A stretch of DNA of 64,000 bases from NCBI RefSeq assembly GCF_023159225.1, contig NC_063172.1, positions 61,686,828-61,750,827 of the forward strand, given 5' to 3'. Positions 57,551 to 64,000 of this stretch are shown in pieces. Numbering within the stretch: position 1 is the first letter of the stretch; every line of letters starts with the position of its first letter. Below the pieces are notes generated by a model, which saw only the letters and a program-made list of their open reading frames with translations, was not told where the DNA came from and made no database searches. A program made the translations under genes and the position numbers. This stretch comes from Perognathus longimembris pacificus. Taxonomy: Eukaryota > Chordata > Mammalia > Rodentia > Heteromyidae.

Positions 57551-57783
57551 TTTGTTGGTTGTGGGGCTTGAACTCGGGGTCTGAGTACTGTCCCTGAGCT
57601 TTTGTACTCAAGGCTAGTACCCTACCACTTGAGTCACAGTTTCATTTCTGGCTTTTTTTGGGAAGTTAATTAGAGAAAAGAGTCTTATGGACTTTCCTGA
57701 TTAGGCTGTCTTTGAACTGTGATCCTCAAACCTTAGCCTCCTGAGTAGCTAGGACTACAGACATGAGCCACCAGGTGCCAGCT
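57551..57783 (-). repeat. Dimeric SINE, B1-like + Geo-like
   Basis: TTGGTTGTGGGGCTTGAACT, CCACTTGAGTCACAGTTTCA, CTCCTGAGTAGCTAGGACTA, ATGAGCCACCAGGTGCCAGC. A T-rich and (ATTC)n tail lies at 57500-57550. Confidence 0.88.
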
Positions 57784-57794
57784 GTCCTGTTTAT

Positions 57795-58010
57795 TTTTTA
57801 AGATGGGGTCTACCTACTGCCTGGGCCTCAATCTCCCTGTTTTAGGTTTTCCATCAGAGCTGAGATGATGGTCACATGACACCACACCCAGACTCTTCAG
57901 CTCTATCGAGATGGACTCTCTCAGACTTCTCTACAGGGCCTGGCCTGGAACTGTGATCCTCCCATTCCGCAGCCTCCCAAGTAGCTAGGATTTACAGTGC
58001 TGGGTTACAG
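57795..58010 (-). repeat. Old B1-like composite SINE
   Basis: AAGATGGGGTCTACCTACTG, then GGCCTGGAACTGTGATCCTC and GCCTCCCAAGTAGCTAGGAT. Layout of two B1-like units without the Geo-like monomer. Confidence 0.6.
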
Positions 58011-58510
58011 TGTCACGTTGAGTCTCTCTAATTGCAAAGGGTTTTCTACTTACTAAGGGGAGTTTGGGAAACCACTGTCATGTGGGAGATTGGGTTGAGG
58101 AGAGCAGACCTTCTTGGTGCCCCTAAAGTTCTTCAGAAGCTGTGTTTTCAAAGCTCACAGTGTGATGGAGAACATGGCCTTTATGGCTAACAGCCTCTAA
58201 GGCTTAGCGCAATGGCTAATCACCACTTCAGGGTGATCATGGAACTAAGCTTACCCATCCTGATTATGAGAGATGCACCTATAGAATGTGTGAACAGGGA
58301 AAGTTTAGCAAATTCATGTGCTAAATGTACTCAGATTAAAATTCCCTTTTAGGGAAAATGACACAGATTTGCCTACTGGTGCTGTGCTGTTTGAGTTCTG
58401 TTCTAGTGGCATTGGGGGTTAACTTGGACTGATATTTTTGCTAGAACTTTTAATTATGCATAATTATCACATACTTTGTTCTGAGGTATCACTTTCATCC
58501 AAAACTCAAA
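58011..58510. other. Unassigned sequence
   Basis: No recognised feature. Confidence 0.45.
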
Positions 58511-58640
58511 GTGCTCTTCAAGCGTCATTAACTCATTAAGCCTTGCAACACTCCTGCAGGCAGATTGGAGGTGAAGTGATTAACCCGTTTTCCAGACAGG
58601 GACATGGAGGCACAGACGATTTCAGCATCAGCCTGAAGAT
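58511..58640 (+). repeat. MIR SINE
   Basis: CATTAAGCCTTGCAACACTC, CTGCAGGCAGATTGGAGGTG, ACCCGTTTTCCAGACAGGGA, GAGGCACAGACG: the MIR core in order. Confidence 0.75.
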
Positions 58641-59299
58641 TGCATAAATCAATGTTAGATGGAGAAAAGAGCCTACCCACGTTCTAGCCCTGGTCTGCCT
58701 CCTAGGACCTTTCTTGCTCCTATGAGAGAAACTCAGAAACATTTGAGGCTTGAGAATTGTCTACCTGTTTTTGAAGTATTGGTGTAGAGAAATAGACTCA
58801 AAATTTTGCCAACAGGAAAGCCAGTTATTTTATTTCCTTCTTGACTGGTAGAATCTATGAACGGTAAGGAAAAGAGATGCATACACAATCACCCAAATAA
58901 AGTTGGGTCATCACTTTGGAGGTGTGCAAGTCTTTTATTTTCTAAAACAGACCCTTCAACGTTTCTTACCTAGACCCAGGAAATTCCATTTGGTCAAGCA
59001 GAAATGAAACTTGAACTTCACAAGGCTTAGGACTCGGGTTGAAACTGAGAGATGCTACCAGCTGTCCTCCTTGGCTTCATTTGAATAAGGGCTACTTTCA
59101 CATAGACTTCATTGGCATTTCAGTGGAGCTGGAGGGGGCCGTGGTGTGTGCTGGGTGGGCGGCAGAGAGGATGGTTAATGTCCATGGAGTCACTGGAGCC
59201 TGGGATCTGAGGGCAAAGCGCTCCAGGGACCGGCCTGAAAGGCAAAGTCGCCAGTTCACTGGGGGCAGTCATGAATCCTTTTGCCTTTCTATCTATTTA
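58641..59299. other. Unassigned sequence
   Basis: No recognised feature. Confidence 0.45.
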
Positions 59300-59410
59300 T
59301 AATTCATTTATTTATTCCACAAGCATTGATGGAGAGTCTATTACATGCTGTCCTATCATTAGCTGGGTGCAAGCAATTCTTAGATGAATAGGACATACTA
59401 CTCATATTTT
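59300..59410. repeat. L2-type 3' fragment
   Basis: TTTATTTATTCCACAAGCAT, GAGTCTATTACATGCTG, TTAGCTGGGTGCAAGC, TAGATGAATAGGACA follow the L2 3' end order. Confidence 0.6.
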
Positions 59411-59627
59411 GTTGATTTTCAATCCGAGAGAAAAGCAAAGCTAAACAAGCAAGCAAATGGTGATTCTAGGCAATGGGTGAATGCAGAGATATTTACCAAG
59501 TGTGGACAGGGAGAATTTGCTTGAGTGACGCAGAGAAATCATCTAAAAGGTGTTTTATCTCTTTCTTCCTTCTATACTTCCTTCTCTTCCTCCTTTTCCT
59601 TCCCTCTGCGCAACCCCCCCCCCCTTT

Positions 59628-59925
59628 TTGATGGGGTAATTGAGTTTGAGCTTAGACAAGCATTCTACTCCTTAAGCTACACTTTCAGCCCTTTTTATTT
59701 TGGTTATATTTAAGATAGGATATTACTTTTTCTCTAGGGCTGGCCTGGATGATAATCTTCCTGTTTTTGTGCTCTGCTATAGGAAAGATGACAGAGGGGT
59801 CTCACTATACCCATCGTTTTCTGTCGAGATAAATCATCCCCCTTCCTGGGCCTTGAGCTGTGATTCTCCTGATGGCCACTTTCTGAGTAGCTAGGATTAC
59901 AAGGATAAACCGCTGTCTCCAAAAG
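59628..59925 (-). repeat. Old composite SINE
   Basis: GAGTTTGAGCTTAGACAAGC and CTTAAGCTACACTTTCAGCC form a decayed antisense tRNA-like part. GAGCTGTGATTCTCCTGATG and TGAGTAGCTAGGATTACAAG form an antisense B1-like part. Confidence 0.55.
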
Positions 59926-60399
59926 GTATTTCACGAATATCACATTGAAGGTGGTCTGAAGGGTGGGAGAATTGGTGGAGGGAAACCATTGGACTATACT
60001 TTGAAGTTACGTATAGAGTGAAGCTGTTTAGGAACAGATACACTCATTTACATCAGGAGTAAAGCAATTATTGTGGGTCCGGAGGATGCAAGGACACGCC
60101 AGAAATAATCCCAGTACTTAAATTATAATCTGTTTCAAAAGCAGTGTAGACAACTAGCAGTAGAATGTGATGTATCGTTATTGCTACTTCAGAACTTAGA
60201 TGATAAGCTCAATAGAAATTCAAAGGAAAGAAGATGGCAATTAGAATGCTAGAAAGAAGCACACTTCTGGGAAAGACACAAACTGACTGGGGCTTTGTCT
60301 TAGTCTTTTTTTATGATAACTTAACTGATGATCACTAATTTGGTAATTTATAAGAGGAATTTGTTTTTCTTGCCTATCACGTTGAATGTGGTATATTGT

Positions 60400-60720
60400 A
60401 TTCAAAAACGGCTTTGTCGAGTGGCAACTCCTTTGTAAAACCACTTAAAGGGCTGGGGATATAGCCTAGTGGCAATAGTGCCTGCCTCGGATACACGAGG
60501 CCCTAGGTTCGATTCCCCAGCACCACATATACAGAAAACGGCCAGAAGCGGCGCTGTGGCTCAAGTGGCAGAGTGCTAGCCTTGAGCCGGAAGAAGCCAG
60601 GGACAGTGCTCAGGCCCTGAGTCCAAGGCCCAGGACTGGCCAAAAAAAAAAAAAAAAAAAAAAACCACTTAAAGATAATAAAAAATATATACAAAAACAT
60701 AAAAAGATAAAAAAGAAATT
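60400..60720 (+). mobile_element. L1 3' terminal fragment split by a SINE
   Basis: GGCAACTCCTTTGTAAAACC and ACTTAAAGATAATAAAAAAT are the same L1 3' end as at 41300 and 48720. A young SINE separates the halves. Confidence 0.65.
60451..60660 (+). repeat. ID-Geo SINE, young type, perfect TSD
   Basis: AAAACCACTTAAAG stands at 60437-60450 and 60661-60674. A box TAGCCTAGTGG (60462-60472), B box GGTTCGATTCC (60506-60516), right monomer TAGCCTTGAGCCGGAAGAAG, then a run of about 20 A. Apart from a few changes it matches 35270-35480. Confidence 0.96.
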
Positions 60721-60825
60721 TGCTTTAATCAAGTGAGGGCCTTGTTGCTCTGTAGTGGAGGCTATCCTAGGACCAAAGAAATGTGTTCACTTGGGTCTCT
60801 TCTCATAAAACACAGATCTCACTGG

Positions 60826-61070
60826 GCACCAGTAGCTCATCCCTATAATCCTGTCTTCTCAGGAGGCAGAGAGAGAGAATCAAAGCCAAACGGCACAGGA
60901 GGTTTTGAGAGACTCTTGTCTCTAATTAAGCACAGAATAACAAAAAAAAAAAAAAAACCAAACAAAAATGAAGCAGTAGAGTGCTAGCCTTGAGTAGAAA
61001 AACTCAGGGACAGAGCATAGGCCCCGAGTTCAAGCCCCAGGATCAGCACAAAATAAACAAATAAAAGACA
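60826..61070 (+). repeat. Dimeric SINE, B1-like + Geo-like, A-rich linker
   Basis: ACTGGGCACCAGTAGCTCAT, CCTATAATCCTGTCTTCTCA, an A-run between the monomers, then GTGCTAGCCTTGAGTAGAAA and GAGTTCAAGCCCCAGGATCA. Confidence 0.85.
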
Positions 61071-62170
61071 TTTGCCCCAGATCTCTCATTATGGGATCCC
61101 CGCATGATGATCTCTCCAACCCTGATTTTCTTAAAAAAAAAAAAAAAAACACAACAAAACAACAACAAATCACATCCAAACGTTATCAGCATATAACTTG
61201 GAAATGAAGTTCCAACCTGTGAATTGCCAAGTCGTAACAGGCCTGAAATAAGAACCCGTAGTTCATAGCATAGGAAAACTAGGAGAGATTTTTGGTAGAA
61301 GAACTAGGAGAGAAGAAATGATGCAGTAAGGAGGGGAAGGAAGCGGTAGGCCATGTTGAGTGGATCAGGCATGAGTTGTTCGTTAGAAGGTAGGCTGTGT
61401 AAGAGAGATAGGATGCAAATAGGATGAGAGGAGACAGGGTCAGTATGAAGACAAGAGTTAGACTGTGTCCTTTCCTCTTACAAAATGGCCACACTCACAC
61501 ACGAATCATCATTTGAGTCTTCTTCAGAAAGCTGCACCTTTCCGACTTTACTTCAGGCTGTGAAACACGGGCTTTGGTTTTAGAGAACTCAGAACACCCA
61601 CTCACTTGTTACATATGCCAGTCTAAAACAAATCAACAAAACACGCATGCAGGTCTAATGGTTAGGGTCAAGTCTGGCTACCAGAGATTAAATACCTCAA
61701 GAAGAAAAGGCTTCAATATGGAAAAGCCTTATTTTTCTCAGGAAAATAAGCCCAGGAACTGTGTCAGGACCCTGGGATTCTGTTATCTTATTACTCTACT
61801 GTGCAGAATAAGGTAGAATCAATGATGCCTTGGGGGTGCAAGTGGATGTTGGGGAGCCGTAAGAAATGTGGAAAACAGGAAAACAGGTGCTTATTGGTCT
61901 TCTATATAGCTCCTCTGGAAAAAACATCTTTGCAGACCTATTGTCCATTTTGAAAGAGTGAGTTATGTGTCTTTTTATTTTGGAGTTGTAATAGTCCTGT
62001 GACATTATTCAGAAAGAAATGTACTTATTACCTGTCTTATGTAACTGCAATCCCTCTGTATATCACATTTACAATAACAATAAAAAAGAAATGATTGTAT
62101 GAGTTCACAAAGAGTTATTACTTTCTTCTAGAAAACTTACATGATTTTGGAGCCCCACAGTTAAATCTTC
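61071..62170. other. Unassigned sequence
   Basis: A-run at 61132-61150. No recognised exon or repeat. Confidence 0.45.
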
Positions 62171-62174
62171 TCTG

Positions 62175-62223
<49 letters not shown>
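62171..62223. repeat. (GT)n microsatellite
   Basis: About 26 GT units with one GC step, at the tail of the following antisense SINE. Confidence 0.96.
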
Positions 62224-62227
<4 letters not shown>

Positions 62228-62452
62228 TTGTAGGTTGTGGGGCTTGAATTCAGGGCCTGGGCACTGTTCCTGAGCTTTTTCGTGCGAGGCGAGTACTATA
62301 CCACTTTGGGCCTCAGCTCCACGTCTCGTTTTCTGGTGGTTAATTGGAGAGAAGAGTCTCACTGCCTGTGCTGGCTTTGAACCATGATCCTCAGATCTCA
62401 GCCACTTGAGTAGCCAGGATTATAGGAGTGAGCCACCAGCACCTGGTCTTTG
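62224..62452 (-). repeat. Dimeric SINE, B1-like + Geo-like
   Basis: GGTTGTGGGGCTTGAATTCA, CAGCTCCACGTCTCG, CAGCCACTTGAGTAGCCAGG, GTGAGCCACCAGCACCTGGT. Confidence 0.88.
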
Positions 62453-62624
62453 GTCCGTTTTCAGTGTGCTTTTAGAAGTGAAGTGGAGTAGTGGTCCACA
62501 ATGCCAGATATTTAGTTGTTATGGCATCATTTTAAAAAGAATATCTTTTCCTCATTTAATCTTTTAGGCAACATTGCCCTAAATCATAAACGTGAGTGCT
62601 CACTTCTAACCACTCATTTTGAAA

Positions 62625-63005
62625 TTAAGTGGTGTATCTTTGGTTTTCTTCTTCAAGATTATTTTGACTCTTCTGGAGCTCTTCAGTTTTCTGTGTGGAT
62701 TTTGGAATCAGCTTGTCAATTTCTGCAAAGATATCTGCTGGGATTTTGATAGGGATTATAATGAATGTGTAGATTTGGGGAGGGGGGAAATTTTCCATCC
62801 TAACAATAGTCTTAAGTCTCTCATTTCTGCATTTGTTTAATCCTTTAATTTCTGCCAACAATGTTGAATAGCTTCTAGAGTAACTAATTTTGTTAAGTGT
62901 ATTTCTAATTATTTTATTTTTATTGATGCCACTGTAAATGGAATTGTTTTTTAAGTTTACTATTTCTGTCAATTCAATACTATTAACTCTATCTTATATA
63001 CTGTA
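62625..63005 (-). mobile_element. Old L1 ORF2-region fragment, antisense
   Basis: TTCTGCAAAGATATCTGCTG, GATTTTGATAGGGATTATAA, TGTGTAGATTTGGGGAGG, then TTTCTAATTATTTTATTTTT and GCCACTGTAAATGGAATTG follow the antisense L1 ORF2 order. Frame broken. Confidence 0.75.
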
Positions 63006-63025
63006 AGCTTTCAGAATTTAGATCT

Positions 63026-63028
<3 letters not shown>

Positions 63029-63079
<51 letters not shown>
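63029..63079. repeat. (GT)n microsatellite
   Basis: About 25 GT units. Confidence 0.96.
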
Positions 63080-63081
<2 letters not shown>

Positions 63082-63202
63082 AGCCTTAGGGATTTCTACA
63101 TACCAGGTCATGGGTATATAACTATCTTTGCTTATCTACAGATGTAGATTTACATCAATGTGTGAATAAAGGTAGTTTTTCTTCTTCTCCATGCCAAAAG
63201 CC

Positions 63203-63204
<2 letters not shown>

Positions 63205-63270
<66 letters not shown>
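63205..63270. repeat. (GA)n microsatellite
   Basis: About 32 GA units, directly before a tRNA-type SINE fragment. Confidence 0.96.
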
Positions 63271-63273
<3 letters not shown>

Positions 63274-63345
63274 TGGGGATGGAACTCAGAGCCTAATACC
63301 TGCTGGGTAAGGTCTCTACACTGAACTACATGCTCAGCCTCCATT
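63271..63345 (-). repeat. ID/B2-like tRNA-type SINE fragment
   Basis: GGTGGGGATGGAACTCAGAG, GGGTAAGGTCTCTACACTGA, ACTACATGCTCAGCC are an antisense tRNA-like promoter region. Confidence 0.6.
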
Positions 63346-64000
63346 CTGATCTGGGTGCCTTCTGTTTCCTTCTTCTGTCTAATTGCTCTGGTTGGGAAGT
63401 GCATCTTCAAGAGAGAGCATCGCGAAGCACAGTGGACAGCTCCATTCTCTTCCCCGGGTCTTTACTCCTAAATGCATCACTGGGTAAGAAATCATTCTCT
63501 CCTCTGCTGCCAGATTCCTAAGGTATACAACCAGAAAGACAGGAAAAGGGGACTGTAAGAGAGTAAAGAAAGAATAGTGAGGGGAAGTAGAAAGGAAAGC
63601 AAACAGTTGAAAAAGTCAGAGATGACTTCCAAGCCTGGGCTCTGTGGGTGAGGGAGTGATATAGTTCTAAAGGCAGTGGTAGAATAACAGTGAGGGCTTC
63701 CGTGTCCTTATGTTAAGTAGAGGACTTGAAATTCCTCATGCAGGATAGAAAGCTTCAGAGAAAAATAGCATCAGGTTGGCAAATGGTCTAACATAAGCCT
63801 CCATCTAAAGACAGCAACACTCCTTTGTCAGAGTGCCTGAAATGACTTTGAACCTGAGCCATAGGCAGTCCTGGTTCCGTGAAGGTCTGGTGAAGGTCTG
63901 GGGTGGGGGGGGGGGGGGAGGGAGGGAGGGAGTGATGGAGGAGTGAGAAGACAAGCAAGGGGAGGAAATTTTAATTTAAATGGCTCTACTCCAAACGCTC
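63346..64000. other. Unassigned sequence with G-rich tract
   Basis: No gene recognised. A G-run and GGGA repeats occupy 63900-63930. The window ends in unassigned sequence. Confidence 0.45.

Overview
This window is eukaryotic, nuclear, mammalian DNA from a rodent. I found no protein-coding gene that I can support, no tRNA or rRNA gene, no CRISPR array and no bacterial or organellar signature. It reads as intergenic or long-intron sequence built mostly of interspersed repeats and simple repeats. The best clue to the organism is a dimeric SINE present in dozens of copies. Its left half is a tRNA-Ala/ID-like monomer or a B1/7SL-like monomer. Its right half is a distinctive second monomer with motifs such as CTGTGGCTCAAGTGG and TAGCCTTGAGC. 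From memory this matches the IDL-Geo type SINE described from Geomyoidea (kangaroo rats, pocket mice, pocket gophers). I therefore infer a heteromyid or geomyid rodent; the species cannot be fixed from the sequence.

Layout. 1-2860 is mostly unassigned, with a MIR, a (TG)n array and an antisense SINE. 2860-4260 looks like a decayed ERVL/MaLR internal region. 4300-6400 holds old SINE pieces, the 3' end of a retrocopy (antisense), a young-type SINE, an ancient repeat and a MaLR LTR. 9290-10400 is an antisense L1 3' end split by a SINE and followed directly by a 38-41 bp minisatellite (10481-11020) in a GC-rich block reaching about 11720. 11900-18900 has one intact B1-type dimer, large compound CT/CA microsatellites and much unassigned sequence. 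19271-19829 is an LTR with a SINE inserted in it. 21505-21860 is a long TTCC array fused to a SINE remnant.

22172-22615 and 30619-31144 are two solo LTRs of one family in opposite orientation. Between them lie nested SINEs, a MIR and an old antisense L1 broken by two SINEs. 34801-35640 is an L1 3' end with an inverted 5' segment, carrying a young SINE with a clean target-site duplication. 40810-44000 has two more L1 pieces, including a decayed ORF1-like region. 45526-45735 looks like a short DNA transposon. 50757-54805 has three MLT1-type LTRs. 54137-63345 is again rich in antisense SINEs, with a MIR, an L2-like piece, an old L1 and (GT)n/(GA)n arrays.

No genes work together here. The interest lies in transposon biology: one SINE right monomer shared by two unrelated left monomers, recent insertions with intact duplications, nested insertions, a twin-primed L1, and microsatellites growing from SINE tails. 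Open reading frames are short (longest about 204 codons) and are explained by repeats: the minisatellite, (TTCC)n, (CT)n or antisense SINE. A few exon-like stretches with good splice acceptors are listed as findings with low confidence. SINE and L1 boundaries are approximate unless a target-site duplication is stated.
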